A stretch of 64,000 bases of DNA, taken from assembly GCA_002729235.1 (NCBI GenBank), contig PBTY01000106.1:1-64000 (forward strand), written 5' to 3'. Below are positions 16,153-25,063 of the stretch, piece after piece. Numbering within the stretch: the first letter of the stretch is position 1; each line of letters opens with the position of its first letter. The notes beneath the pieces were generated by a model. That model had not been told where the DNA came from, searched no databases, and worked only from the letters and a program-made list of their open reading frames with translations. This stretch comes from Rickettsiales bacterium (lineage in GTDB: Bacteria; Bacteroidota; Bacteroidia; Cytophagales; Cyclobacteriaceae). Made by a program: the position numbers and the translations under genes.

Positions 16153-16662
16153 TTACTTCGGATCACCGTTTTCTTGTTCCTCAATATTTTCAATGGTAAA
16201 AACGATATCGTCCTCATTTTTTTGCTCCTCCCGATACACATTGTGTAAACCCAACATGTAGGCAACAATGATTGCCCAAATCTGCTTCTTCACATAGATC
16301 ACCAAGCCAGCGAATATTACTCGAGTCCTTGAGTGCAAATAATGGGATGCAATCAATATGATGATTAATTGAATGATCAAAACAACAGGATGCCATTGAT
16401 CTTTTACTAAGAGTACCACTTGGTTGACTAAAACCAGTCCCAAATACAAATTGAATGACCACTTTTTAGACTTCCACAGTCCGATCATGCAAACCAGATT
16501 AATGGCTGCTACAACTCCTGCATATGGGCCAAACCATACACCAATCTGCCTGGCTATCTCAGAAAATATCATTGGAATTGAGAGTGCTACTCCAACAAAG
16601 CCCATGATACAGATAATAGTGATGACAGGAGGACATTTGGCTAGAATCTGGATTTGGTTCAT
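16153..16662 (-). CDS. multi-pass membrane protein of unknown function
   Basis: 169 residues with four to five hydrophobic helices (about 12-33, 42-62, 70-88, 92-110 and 115-138) and an acidic C-terminal tail (NEDDIVFTIENIEEQENGD). It resembles generic small integral membrane proteins of Bacteroidota, and no motif is recognised. A second small membrane gene lies 53 nt upstream on the same strand (16716-17069), so the two may be co-transcribed. Confidence 0.65.
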   Translation of the reverse strand: MNQIQILAKCPPVITIICIMGFVGVALSIPMIFSEIARQIGVWFGPYAGVVAAINLVCMIGLWKSKKWSFNLYLGLVLVNQVVLLVKDQWHPVVLIIQLIIILIASHYLHSRTRVIFAGLVIYVKKQIWAIIVAYMLGLHNVYREEQKNEDDIVFTIENIEEQENGDPK

Positions 16663-16715
16663 CAGTCTGATATTGTTTCAAATAACATACACATGATTGA
16701 TACTCACGAGTGCTA

Positions 16716-17069
16716 TCACCCAAAATACCCCATATAAGTGAGAAAGGAGCCTATCAGGAATAAAATAATGACAAACACCCTGGTCACATTATTAACTGGA
16801 GCTTGTTTTGCCGCAGGTCTATACGACCGAAACACTCCTGCCAAAACGATCAACCATCCCATAACTGTCACCATCAATCTCCAATCAAATGTCCATACAT
16901 TGTGAAACCTCACAATGACTAAACCACTAATAAGTAACACCAATCCATTCAATGACACCACCGTTGGGTCAATGGTTTTCCAGATTTTGAGGTTGAAGAA
17001 TTCTGAGGAAGTCACCACCATTAAAACTGGCCCCAATATGCTGGCGATTTGAAACGAAATATCATCCAT
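16716..17069 (-). CDS. small membrane protein of unknown function
   Basis: 117 residues, with helices at about 10-25, 38-54, 62-80 and 94-113. The N-terminus MDDISFQIASILGPVLMVVT lacks a cleavage site, and the last helix ends at GYFG. It is likely co-transcribed with the next membrane gene. No family is recognised. Confidence 0.6.
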   Translation of the reverse strand: MDDISFQIASILGPVLMVVTSSEFFNLKIWKTIDPTVVSLNGLVLLISGLVIVRFHNVWTFDWRLMVTVMGWLIVLAGVFRSYRPAAKQAPVNNVTRVFVIILFLIGSFLTYMGYFG

Positions 17070-17415
17070 CTACTTTTACAAACTGATTTGAGACTCTTTG
17101 ATCATTTATTCATCAAGTTATGAAAATCCCAAGCCTCTTTCAAGAGGTGTGTGGTGAGGATTGCGTTATGTTTTCAATGATGATGCATTTCTAAGATAGT
17201 AAAAAATCTAAAACCATATATAGGAGTAGGTAAATGCATCAATCCCAGTAAATCTCGATAGTTATTGGTGTCAAAAGGTACAGAAAGGACTACATTTCCC
17301 ACCGGCCGGCAAGAAGGGACAGATGATTCATGGCCTATGTGGCGCGGTGAAGTTCGCTCTGAAGTCAGTAAAGTAGCTGTTGGCGCATTCGTGCTAGCGA
17401 TGTTAGAAACAATCA
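17070..17415. other. non-coding patch with unusual composition
   Basis: 346 nt without a convincing gene. The middle (17290-17400) is GC-richer than its surroundings and contains the palindrome CCGGCCGG. Open frames exist on both strands (17174-17416 minus, 17265-17540 plus), but they lack a domain, a leader or coding-like residue use. I read this as the remnant of a mobile or intergenic repeat flanking the gene at 17416-18198. Confidence 0.4.
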
Positions 17416-18198
17416 TTAATGGACGTCAATTCCGTCGAAGTAGATTTCAGAAATTACCGTGTCAGAATAGCGAGTTCCTTTATAAACGGCCAAAATCTCA
17501 AATTTTAAAGTCCAAGAGTTTTGTTGTTTTAGCAAATTGAAGTCAGTTCGTTCGCTGTTTCCAATAGGTTGGAATTCAAAGTGTTGTTCGGCTCTTATAT
17601 CCTTCAAGTTCAAATCGGCAAGGGGTTCATCGTTGTAATAAACTCTGAGCGTTTTAACCCTTGAGTTCGAATTCCAAGCGTTCGGATTTTTGACGTACCC
17701 GTTTACAACTATAATTTCCGTGATTCTAGGACTTTCCGGTGCAAATTCATAGGTTAATAATTCGCCAACCCCATATCCATCAACTCCTTCCACCCAAGCG
17801 TTCTGGTAGTTCAAATCATGAGCGTTTCTCGGTTCGTAGTTGTTTGTTCCTTGACTGGTTAGATAGCTGGATGCAGTTACAGATTTAGGGCCTCCACCAC
17901 AGTACCAACTACAACCACCGCCAACAATGTCCCAAACATCTTCTTTAATTTCATCACAGTACTTCATGATTTCAAGTTCGGTCTCAGTTAGTTGTTCCCA
18001 AGTTCGTCCGTCTGCATTCATCTGGTTATAAACCTTCTCACAGTCTTCAAATGCCTCAGCCGAGTTAAAGCGTTTGATAAAATCCTCACTGAAGTCAAAA
18101 GTTCGGCCAACTCTAGTTGGTTCCAATTGGGGGATTTCCTGAGCATAGAGTTCAACAGTCAGAAAAAGTAAAGCTACAATTAAGAGTTGGGTCTTCAT
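17416..18198 (-). CDS. secreted protein with glycan-binding-like (discoidin-type) domain
   Basis: 260 residues with a classical signal peptide ending at ELYAQ (residue 20). Residues 20-95 are acidic and helical. Residues 105-255 run SVTASSYLTSQGTNNYEP.., AHDLNYQNAWVEGVDGYGVGELLTYEF and RVKTLRVYYNDEPL. This is the strand pattern of a galactose-binding/discoidin fold, close to the NADase-type glycan-binding domain of Bacteroidota. Its mature start has a Cys-rich GGGCSWYCGGG turn. It probably binds a surface or host glycan. No NADase or toxin domain is attached, so it is a stand-alone binding protein. It is flanked by odd non-coding DNA on both sides, which suggests acquisition as a unit. Confidence 0.7.
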   Translation of the reverse strand: MKTQLLIVALLFLTVELYAQEIPQLEPTRVGRTFDFSEDFIKRFNSAEAFEDCEKVYNQMNADGRTWEQLTETELEIMKYCDEIKEDVWDIVGGGCSWYCGGGPKSVTASSYLTSQGTNNYEPRNAHDLNYQNAWVEGVDGYGVGELLTYEFAPESPRITEIIVVNGYVKNPNAWNSNSRVKTLRVYYNDEPLADLNLKDIRAEQHFEFQPIGNSERTDFNLLKQQNSWTLKFEILAVYKGTRYSDTVISEIYFDGIDVH

Positions 18199-18217
18199 TT
18201 ACGTAACGCGTATGGTT

Positions 18218-18262
18218 TCTAACACCTGGCTAACACGCACCGTGCACGTTATCCGGTATTCA
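18218..18262. repeat. attC-like imperfect inverted repeat
   Basis: AACACGCAC and GTGCACGTT form an imperfect hairpin preceded by a duplicated CTAACAC. The outer bases (GGCTAAC ... GTTATCC) are similar to, but do not fully match, the integron core pair RYYYAAC/GTTRRRY. It lies just upstream of the secreted glycan-binding gene. It may be a cassette recombination site or chance. Confidence 0.25.
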
Positions 18263-18298
18263 AAAATAAAATTCCGTATTTATAAATTCACTAAACAT

Positions 18299-19423
18299 CT
18301 ACAACGCTTTCCTAAACTCCTCCAGGAACTTCGAAGCCTCGGCCATGGACAAGTTCAATGCTGGTAGTAAGCGAATGGTGTTTTTACCAGAAGCAGAACC
18401 AGTAAAGACATGATGATCGAACAACAACTTCTTGCGAAGCTCCCCTACTTCAAACTCCATATCTATACCGATCATCAAGCCTCTACCACGAACCTCTACC
18501 ACTTTATCCATACCATTCAGCTCATCAATCAAATGGGTACCTACTTTTTTGGCATTCGCTAAAAGTCGCTCCTCTTCAATGACCTCTGCCACAGCCAAGC
18601 CAGCTGCACAGGCCAGGTGATTGCCGCCAAAGGTGGTACCCAACATCCCATATTTCGCTTCAAACTTTGGAGAGATCAACACCCCTCCTATTGGAAAGCC
18701 ATTACCCATACCCTTCGCCATGGTGAACAGATCGGCTTCTACTCCATAATGATCGTGTGCATAAAAGTCTCCCGTACGGCCATAACCACACTGCACCGCA
18801 TCCGCAATAAACACAGCCTCATTGGCATCACACAAGCTTCGGATCAACTGCATGAAGGTGGTGTTCGGGATATTGATACCACCAATTCCCTGGATTCCTT
18901 CGATAATTACGGCAGCTATTTCATACTGAGCAAATGCTTGTTTCAAAGCCACCTCATCATTGAAAGGTAAAATCAATGCATTCTCCGTTTCATTCACAGG
19001 GGCTACTATGTTCTTGTTATCTGTAACAGCTACCGCAAGAGAAGTTCTTCCGTGAAAGCCTTTGGTAAATGAAATAATCTTCTTCTTATCCGTATAAAAT
19101 GAAGCCAGTTTCAGTGCGTTTTCATTGGCCTCCGCTCCGCTATTGCAGAGAAATAAATTCCAATCAGGTCTACCCGCCAATGCTCCTACCTTTTCCGCAA
19201 GTTGCTCCTGCAATGGATTTTGAATGGAGTTAGAGTAAAACCCAAGCTCCTGCACCTGATCTGTAATGCGCTGCACATAATGCGGATGAGAATGACCAAT
19301 GGATATCACCGCGTGCCCTCCATAAAGATCCAGGTATTCCTGACCATTCTTATCGTATACGTAACTCCCTTTTCCACTCGCTATCTCAATCGGAAAAAGT
19401 GGATAAACATCAAATAATGCCAT
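18299..19423 (-). CDS. argD: class-III aminotransferase, ArgD-like (acetylornithine or ornithine)
   Basis: 374 residues. PLP lysine K237 is in TMAKGMGNGFPIGG, Asp208 in FIADAVQCGYGRTG, the phosphate-binding block is NSGAEANENALK (94-105), and GFHGRTSLA is at 122-130. It is shorter and clearly diverged from the argD at 6177. It follows proB-proA on the same strand (30 nt after proA), an arrangement common in Bacteroidota proline/arginine clusters. Two readings are open: an acetyl- or succinylornithine aminotransferase of a second arginine route, or an ornithine aminotransferase exchanging ornithine with the glutamate semialdehyde made by ProA. Confidence 0.82.
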   Translation of the reverse strand: MALFDVYPLFPIEIASGKGSYVYDKNGQEYLDLYGGHAVISIGHSHPHYVQRITDQVQELGFYSNSIQNPLQEQLAEKVGALAGRPDWNLFLCNSGAEANENALKLASFYTDKKKIISFTKGFHGRTSLAVAVTDNKNIVAPVNETENALILPFNDEVALKQAFAQYEIAAVIIEGIQGIGGINIPNTTFMQLIRSLCDANEAVFIADAVQCGYGRTGDFYAHDHYGVEADLFTMAKGMGNGFPIGGVLISPKFEAKYGMLGTTFGGNHLACAAGLAVAEVIEEERLLANAKKVGTHLIDELNGMDKVVEVRGRGLMIGIDMEFEVGELRKKLLFDHHVFTGSASGKNTIRLLPALNLSMAEASKFLEEFRKAL

Positions 19424-19453
19424 TTATATCAAAAACTAATCTTCTAAAACTTC

Positions 19454-20707
19454 TTAACTTCTTACTTGTCCATCACCTCTTACCACCCATTTGTAACTGG
19501 TAATTTCTCTCAATCCCATCGGTCCTCGAGCATGGAGTTTTTGGGTACTAATACCAATCTCTGCTCCCAATCCAAACTCTCCTCCATCTGAGAAAGCGGT
19601 GCTGGCATTCGCATATACGCAAGCCGCATCTACCTGTTGTAAAAACACATCTATTGCCTCCTGATTTTCAGAAACGATCGCCTCGCTGTGTTTGGAACTG
19701 TATAAAGCAATGTGCTCCAACGCCTCATCGAGTGAATCAACCACTTTAATGGACATCTGATAGGACAACCACTCCACTCCAAAATCGCCCTCAGCTGCTC
19801 TCGCTAATAAATCAGGATTATAGACTTCCTTCAACTCCTCATATGACCGATCATCAGCGTGAACTTTCACGGAATGCTCTGCATCCAGACCTTTCATGAT
19901 TTCAGGTAAGTCTTTTAATCGATCTACATGAACTACCAGACAATCAAGTGCATTGCAAACACTCACCCTTCTCGTTTTGGCATTCTGAACGATTGCCTTG
20001 GCCTTATCCAAATCAGCAGCGGTATCCACATAGGTATGAACGATACCAGCTCCCGTCTCTATGACAGGAATAGAAGCATTCTTCCTCACAAAACCAATCA
20101 ACCCCTGGCTTCCTCTCGGGATGATGCAATCGACCAATCCTTCAGCAGTTAATATGGTTGGCAAAGCTTCTCGCTCGGCAGGGGCTAACAACACTGTGTC
20201 CTCTAATTGGTATTTCGATAAAACCTCTCGAATAATGGCTACAATTGCCCCATTGGAATCCGCTGCATCTCGACTCCCTTTGAGCACACAAGCATTCCCT
20301 GTTTTGAACGTCAAGGCAAACACGTCAAAAGTCACATTTGGACGAGATTCATAGACTACTCCTATCACCCCGATTGGTACTGCAATACGCGCGATATGTA
20401 AGCCATTTTCCTTGGTGTGCTCTTCCAACACTTCACCCAAAGGATTGGGTAAATCTGCTACTCGACGCATATCTTCTGTGATGGACTGAAGTCGAGCAGT
20501 ATTTAACAGAAGTCGATCGTATTTCGGATCAGCGGGGTCCATTCGATCCAGATCTTTCTGATTGGCGTCCAGGATAATCTGTTCATTCTTAAGAGCCAAG
20601 TCAGCGACTTCATTGAGAATCTTTTTCTTCTGATCATCCGAAACAGCGATCAGCTTTCTACTTGCCTTTTGAATAGACTTTAAATCTTGAATTAGTTGCC
20701 CTTCCAC
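19454..20707 (-). CDS. proA: glutamate-5-semialdehyde dehydrogenase (gamma-glutamyl phosphate reductase)
   Basis: 417 residues, full length. It reduces gamma-glutamyl phosphate, made by the adjacent kinase, to glutamate semialdehyde, the proline precursor. It is an aldehyde-dehydrogenase fold: nucleotide-binding region VYESRPNVTFDVFALTFKTG at 118-137, VLKGSRDA at 141-148, and catalytic C251 in RRVSVCNALD. EFGLGAEIGISTQKLHARGPMG near the C-terminus is a ProA signature. Its start lies 1 nt from the proB stop, so proB and proA are translationally coupled. Confidence 0.95.
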   Translation of the reverse strand: MEGQLIQDLKSIQKASRKLIAVSDDQKKKILNEVADLALKNEQIILDANQKDLDRMDPADPKYDRLLLNTARLQSITEDMRRVADLPNPLGEVLEEHTKENGLHIARIAVPIGVIGVVYESRPNVTFDVFALTFKTGNACVLKGSRDAADSNGAIVAIIREVLSKYQLEDTVLLAPAEREALPTILTAEGLVDCIIPRGSQGLIGFVRKNASIPVIETGAGIVHTYVDTAADLDKAKAIVQNAKTRRVSVCNALDCLVVHVDRLKDLPEIMKGLDAEHSVKVHADDRSYEELKEVYNPDLLARAAEGDFGVEWLSYQMSIKVVDSLDEALEHIALYSSKHSEAIVSENQEAIDVFLQQVDAACVYANASTAFSDGGEFGLGAEIGISTQKLHARGPMGLREITSYKWVVRGDGQVRS

Positions 20708-20708
20708 C

Positions 20709-21467
20709 CTATTTCGTTAAAAACTTTGTCCCAATCTCTTTTCCTTGCACTATATCCAGGACTACATGATCCCGCTTACCATTGGCAATATATGTCTCCA
20801 CTCCATTGGCTGCACATAGGTTCGCAATCGCATATTTGGACTGCATTCCTCCTCTACCCATCCCTGACTTTTCGGTGGATATGAATGACTTCACCTCAGT
20901 ATTATTTAATGCCACTTCATGGATGACATTTTTCTCAGTATCATAAATTCCATCCACATTACTCAAAATGACTAGCTTTTTCGCCTTAACCATTCTCGCC
21001 GTGAGACCAGCCAATTCATCATTGTCGGTAAACATGAGTTCTGTTAGAGACACCACATCATTTTCATTGACAATCGGTACTATCCCCTCAGCAAGCAATC
21101 CTTCGAAGCAATTGATCATGTTTTGGTAATGCTCACCTTCTGTAAAGTCTTCTTTGGTAGCCAAAACCTGCGCGCAGACCACATCGTATTCAATAAAGAG
21201 TTCGAAGTAGCGTTTCATCAAGGTAGTTTGCCCAATAGCTGAAAACACCTGCCGCCGTATAGCTTCATTCTTGATTTGGCTTTCGCCCAACACACTTTTA
21301 CCTGCACCTACCGCCCCAGAAGACACTAATATGGGACACCAGCCCTCTCGCTTGAGTTTCACCAATTGTACAATAATCTCTCGGAATATCAAGGTATCTA
21401 GCTTGCCATCCTCCCTGGTGAGCACATTGGTACCCACCTTCACTACTATGCGGTTCTCCTGACTCAT
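20709..21467 (-). CDS. proB: glutamate 5-kinase, PUA-less short form
   Basis: 252 residues. This is the amino-acid-kinase domain only, without the C-terminal PUA domain present in the roughly 367-residue enterobacterial enzyme. The start RIVVKVGTNVLTREDGKL binds ATP phosphate, VSSGAVGAGKSVLG is the glycine loop, IVNENDVVSL holds the glutamate-site residues, and GMGRGGMQSKYAIANL is the late nucleotide region. It makes gamma-glutamyl phosphate, the first committed step to proline, and is usually feedback-inhibited by proline. It is first of proB-proA-argD. The 197-nt gap upstream is divergent from an esterase gene. Confidence 0.94.
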   Translation of the reverse strand: MSQENRIVVKVGTNVLTREDGKLDTLIFREIIVQLVKLKREGWCPILVSSGAVGAGKSVLGESQIKNEAIRRQVFSAIGQTTLMKRYFELFIEYDVVCAQVLATKEDFTEGEHYQNMINCFEGLLAEGIVPIVNENDVVSLTELMFTDNDELAGLTARMVKAKKLVILSNVDGIYDTEKNVIHEVALNNTEVKSFISTEKSGMGRGGMQSKYAIANLCAANGVETYIANGKRDHVVLDIVQGKEIGTKFLTK

Positions 21468-21664
21468 GTATTAATCGTTTGTGAGGGTGTGGGGTTAATG
21501 AGCCGGAAAATTAATCGGATTTTGAGGTATCTAAAAATTATATTTTACCAAATACACAACTTGTAAAATTTAATTTTAAATATCATTTCCTATTGGGATG
21601 ACTCCATTACAGCATATACCTTAGCTATTCTTAACGATCAACCCTTCAAAGACACATTGACCAA

Positions 21665-22486
21665 ATGAAAAAGCTTGCATTTTATCTTTTAGCCTTCTTC
21701 TTTCTTATCAACCTGTATGCCCAGACCACTTACAAGACACTGAAGGACATCAATTATTATACAGGTGAGCAAACAGCATACATGAAAGAACGCTCCAAAC
21801 TAGACTTATATGTTCCAGAAAACCTGACTGGTTACCCCACTGTCGTTTGGTTCCACGGTGGTGGATTGACAGGAGGATCTAAAGAACTTCCTGATGCTTT
21901 GAAAAACAAAGAAATGGCCATAATTGGTGTGAACTACCGCCTTTCTCCCAAGGTAAAAGTGGAAGATTGTATTGCTGATGCTGCAGCTGCAGTAGCCTGG
22001 GCTTTTGAACATATTGAAGAATATGGAGGAGACCCAAATTTGATTTTCGTTTCTGGTCACTCCGCTGGTGGATATTTGGCCAGTATGGTAGGTTTGGATA
22101 AGTCCTGGTTAGCCAAATGGTCAATCGATGCCAATGATATTGCAGGTCTGATTCCATTTAGCGGTCATACAATTACCCACTTTACTGCAAGACAAGAAAT
22201 GGGAATCCCAGGACATCAACCTATTGTTGATGAGTTAGCTCCGCTCTATTTTGTACGTGCTGATGCTCCTCCATTGCTCTTGATTACGGGTGATCGTGAG
22301 TTGGAAATGCTTGGCAGATATGAAGAAAACGCCTACATGATGCGGATGATGCGTGTAGCAGGCCATGAAGACACTCGTCTAATGGAAATGGACGGTTATG
22401 GACACGGCATGACCTACCCTGCTTTTCCACTCCTAATCAACGAGGTGAATCGAGTAAGGAAACTGGTTTATCCAGAGACCAAATGA
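21665..22486 (+). CDS. secreted alpha/beta-hydrolase esterase
   Basis: 273 residues with a signal peptide ending near YAQ (20). It belongs to the esterase/lipase group with an HGGG oxyanion motif (residues 64-67, VWFHGGG), nucleophile elbow GHSAGG with S133, a probable acid at LITGDREL, and the catalytic His in GYGHGMTYP near the C-terminus. Such enzymes hydrolyse short acyl or acetyl esters, often on polysaccharides. Export and the lack of a lid suggest an extracytoplasmic carbohydrate or xenobiotic esterase. It is transcribed divergently from proB. The natural substrate is unknown. Confidence 0.88.
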   Translation: MKKLAFYLLAFFFLINLYAQTTYKTLKDINYYTGEQTAYMKERSKLDLYVPENLTGYPTVVWFHGGGLTGGSKELPDALKNKEMAIIGVNYRLSPKVKVEDCIADAAAAVAWAFEHIEEYGGDPNLIFVSGHSAGGYLASMVGLDKSWLAKWSIDANDIAGLIPFSGHTITHFTARQEMGIPGHQPIVDELAPLYFVRADAPPLLLITGDRELEMLGRYEENAYMMRMMRVAGHEDTRLMEMDGYGHGMTYPAFPLLINEVNRVRKLVYPETK

Positions 22487-22557
22487 TTGGATTACCATTT
22501 GGAAATCTCAAAATAATTCCAGTAATTGATGGAGTTAACCGACAAACCTAATTTCTT

Positions 22558-22728
22558 ATGACTGTAGGATATATCATCGCCGTTGTATGTGCCATATGGG
22601 TAATTTATGACGTGGTATCAAACCAAAAACGCATGTCAGGTGGCACCAAAGCACTTTGGATCATCATGGCTCTCATCTTTAGCGTAATCACAGCTATTGT
22701 ATACTTCCTGGTTGTCAAAAAGAAGTAG
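22558..22728 (+). CDS. PLDc_N-type membrane microprotein
   Basis: 56 residues. Two hydrophobic helices (4-20 and 33-53) are joined by a polar turn with basic residues. The pattern AIWVIYDVVSNQKRMSGG..KALWIIMALIFSVITAIVYFLV matches the phospholipase-D nuclease N-terminal domain family (PLDc_N), which occurs both at the start of cardiolipin synthases and alone. Here it stands alone with a basic VKKK tail. It lies 71 nt after the esterase gene and 43 nt before the cytochrome gene on the same strand. The function of the stand-alone form is not known. Confidence 0.75.
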   Translation: MTVGYIIAVVCAIWVIYDVVSNQKRMSGGTKALWIIMALIFSVITAIVYFLVVKKK

Positions 22729-22771
22729 ACAAACCGCTCTCTAGATTATCTAACATTTACTAACCAACGAA

Positions 22772-23758
22772 ATGAAAGTTCTAAAAATCTTGGGCATTCT
22801 GATTGCCTGTGTCTTATTATTGGTGGTGATTGCTATCACCTATGTCAAAGTAGCCCTTCCTAACGTAGGAGATGCACCTGAATTGACCGTTAAATCAACC
22901 CCTGAAGTTTTAGCCAGAGGGGAATACCTTGCTAATCATGTGGCGGTCTGCGTAGACTGTCATTCCACCAGAGACTGGTCCAAATTCTCGGCACCTTTAG
23001 TTCCCGGAACTTTTGGTCAGGGGGGTGAAGTGTTCAATCATGACTTTGGATTTCCAGGTGTTTTTACCTCCAAAAACATCACTCCTGCGGGAGTCAAAGA
23101 TTGGACCGATGGGGAGCTTTACCGGTTAATCACCACTGGTGTTACCAAAAGTGGAGAACCTATTTTTCCTGTTATGCCTTATGGATCCTATGGCCAAATT
23201 GCTTCTGAGGATATCGAGGCAATTATTGCCTACATCAGAAGTCTAAATGCAATTGAAAACGAAGTTCCAACCTCTGAGGCTGACTTCCCAATGAGTCTAA
23301 TCCTGAACACCATTCCTCAGCCAGCTAATTTGCAACCGATTCCTGATAAATCGGATCAGGTCGCATATGGAAAATACGTTATGACAGTTGCTGCTTGTGG
23401 TGATTGCCATACCCCGCAAGATGATAAAGGTCAGCGACTTATGGACAAATACATGGCCGGCGGATTTGAATTCAAACTCCCTGGATTTGGCGTAGTAAGA
23501 TCAGCCAACATTACACCAGATGCAGCTAATGGAATTGGTGCCTGGAATGAAGACTTTTTTGTGCAACGATTCAAAGCCTATGCAGATTCATCTTATGTGC
23601 CTCATGAAGTTGCTAAGGGCGAATTTCAGACTGTCATGCCCTGGATGATGTATGCAGGCATGAAAGAAGATGATTTAAAAGCAATTTATGCTTATCTTAC
23701 CTCTTTGGATCCGAATCCAAATAAGGTTGAAAAATTCACATCAGAGGTGACAATGTGA
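22772..23758 (+). CDS. membrane-anchored diheme cytochrome c
   Basis: 328 residues. Residues 5-27 form an uncleaved-type transmembrane anchor, so the protein is tethered in the periplasm. There are two class-I heme c sites: C60-VD-C63-H64 and C209-GD-C212-H213. M135 (FPVMPYG) and the M of TVMPWMMY are likely axial sixth ligands. The two halves are duplicated heme domains, as in the cytochrome subunits of periplasmic alcohol and sugar dehydrogenases. No partner dehydrogenase is adjacent; the sugar-dehydrogenase-like lipoprotein at 32284 is a distant possible donor. A terminator follows. Confidence 0.9.
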   Translation: MKVLKILGILIACVLLLVVIAITYVKVALPNVGDAPELTVKSTPEVLARGEYLANHVAVCVDCHSTRDWSKFSAPLVPGTFGQGGEVFNHDFGFPGVFTSKNITPAGVKDWTDGELYRLITTGVTKSGEPIFPVMPYGSYGQIASEDIEAIIAYIRSLNAIENEVPTSEADFPMSLILNTIPQPANLQPIPDKSDQVAYGKYVMTVAACGDCHTPQDDKGQRLMDKYMAGGFEFKLPGFGVVRSANITPDAANGIGAWNEDFFVQRFKAYADSSYVPHEVAKGEFQTVMPWMMYAGMKEDDLKAIYAYLTSLDPNPNKVEKFTSEVTM

Positions 23759-23786
23759 GCAACTTAACCCGCGGATCTTTAAGAAG

Positions 23787-23827
23787 GCCATCAAGACGAT
23801 TCTGTCATGATGGCTCTTTTTTTTTTT
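23787..23827 (+). terminator. terminator of the cytochrome c gene
   Basis: Stem GCCATCA/TGATGGC (23787-23793, 23808-23814) followed by a run of 12 T. Confidence 0.8.
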
Positions 23828-23889
23828 GATAAGTGTGTAAGAAATACTAACTCAGTGATACCAATTAATAGAACACAAAGAATTGGATC

Positions 23890-24396
23890 ATGGTACTACA
23901 GCTAATAAGTAAAGGCAGAGATTACATTCTCAAAGAGCAAGCCAGTACACTGGGTTTATTAAAGTTTCCCAAATGGTATTCACAGAATGCCATCATTGAA
24001 TTGGATAAGCGCCAAATCGAAATTAAGAAGAATAGCATGTGGTCCAATTCCTTTCAAATCCTAGAAAGAAACGCTCCTATTGGTTCAATTAAATCTAATT
24101 GGAAAGGTAATTTAGTAATAGAACTGAAAGATCAAAATCGGAGATTAAAGACCTTCCGATTCAAATCAAAAGGAGTATTTAAAATGAACTTTCAGTTGTT
24201 CGATGAACGTCAAAAGCATTTACTCACTTTTCATCAGACTAGAAGCTGGAAGAAGATGAAAAGTGACTACCAGATAGAATTAATTGAACCGTTGCAAGAG
24301 TTAGATTTGAAATTATTGAGTCTATCAACTACCTTCTGCATTATTTTATTTGAAAGCCAAATTGCTACAGCTGGAGCAACTGGTGCTGTAGGTTAA
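23890..24396 (+). CDS. hypothetical protein, beta-rich
   Basis: 168 residues with many charged, alternating-pattern strands (residues 30-135), for example IIELDKRQIEIKK and NLVIELKDQNRRLKTFRFKSKG. This recalls small LURP/tubby-like or scramblase-like barrels. It ends in a hydrophobic segment (about 143-165, LSLSTTFCIILFESQIATAG) that may be a tail anchor. No catalytic motif is present. It lies 11 nt before the zinc-ribbon membrane protein gene, so the two are probably co-transcribed. I do not recognise a family. Confidence 0.6.
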   Translation: MVLQLISKGRDYILKEQASTLGLLKFPKWYSQNAIIELDKRQIEIKKNSMWSNSFQILERNAPIGSIKSNWKGNLVIELKDQNRRLKTFRFKSKGVFKMNFQLFDERQKHLLTFHQTRSWKKMKSDYQIELIEPLQELDLKLLSLSTTFCIILFESQIATAGATGAVG

Positions 24397-24407
24397 CTAA
24401 TTATTGG

Positions 24408-25046
24408 ATGGTAGAAATTGACGGAAAATCATACAAAGTATGGGGACAAACACATCACTCCATGCTTCATTTCAAGATCAATCCTGGACTTGCAATCAAT
24501 GAATTGGTATTTGGTCAAAGAATACCAAAAGAAATCTACTTTGAGCAGGTGGAAAATACACCTCTGATGGAAAGGCAGTATATCAGATGCCCGCACTGCG
24601 AAACGATGCATGATGGTAGGACCTGGTCCGTACAAAATAAGACTGCATTCAAAAATTGGTTTGGTCTATATTGTCCAGAATGTGGGGATACTATTCCTTG
24701 CACAAGAAACTACACCAGTTGGTTAATTCTGGCTCTCACCTATCTACTATGGTTTTGGTGGATCGAAAAATGGAAAACCAGTTGGAAAGCAAGCCAACCT
24801 AAAAGATATCAAAACATACAACTGGCAACGATTACAGTGCGCAATACAAACTGGGTAAATGCTGGTCTTTTATTCGGAATAGGGATGTTTCTAATTATGA
24901 CATTAGGTATGCCAGTCATCACCGGAACCGAAATAACCATAAAATCCATAATCATAGCTATTCCTATTTGGGCAATTGCTGGTTTCCTTTTTGCCTTTAT
25001 TCTGAAAAAAAGGATGAATAGACTTATGAAGACCTCAAAGACTTAA
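24408..25046 (+). CDS. zinc-ribbon membrane protein of unknown function
   Basis: 212 residues. The soluble N-terminal half includes a zinc ribbon with the knuckles C61-PH-C64 and C89-PE-C92, about 24 residues apart. After it come helices at about 103-122, 150-170 and 180-202 and a basic tail KKRMNRLMK. The ribbon is likely cytoplasmic. It follows the beta-rich hypothetical gene closely and converges on the ABC-F gene, with 17 nt between stops. No named family is recognised. Confidence 0.65.
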   Translation: MVEIDGKSYKVWGQTHHSMLHFKINPGLAINELVFGQRIPKEIYFEQVENTPLMERQYIRCPHCETMHDGRTWSVQNKTAFKNWFGLYCPECGDTIPCTRNYTSWLILALTYLLWFWWIEKWKTSWKASQPKRYQNIQLATITVRNTNWVNAGLLFGIGMFLIMTLGMPVITGTEITIKSIIIAIPIWAIAGFLFAFILKKRMNRLMKTSKT

Positions 25047-25063
25047 GCTGACTTATTTATTGA

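Noticed and set aside
17174-17416. 80-codon minus-strand frame and overlapping 91-codon plus-strand frame (17265-17540)
   Set aside because: No domain, no leader, and an odd residue mix on both strands. They overlap each other and the real gene at 17416.
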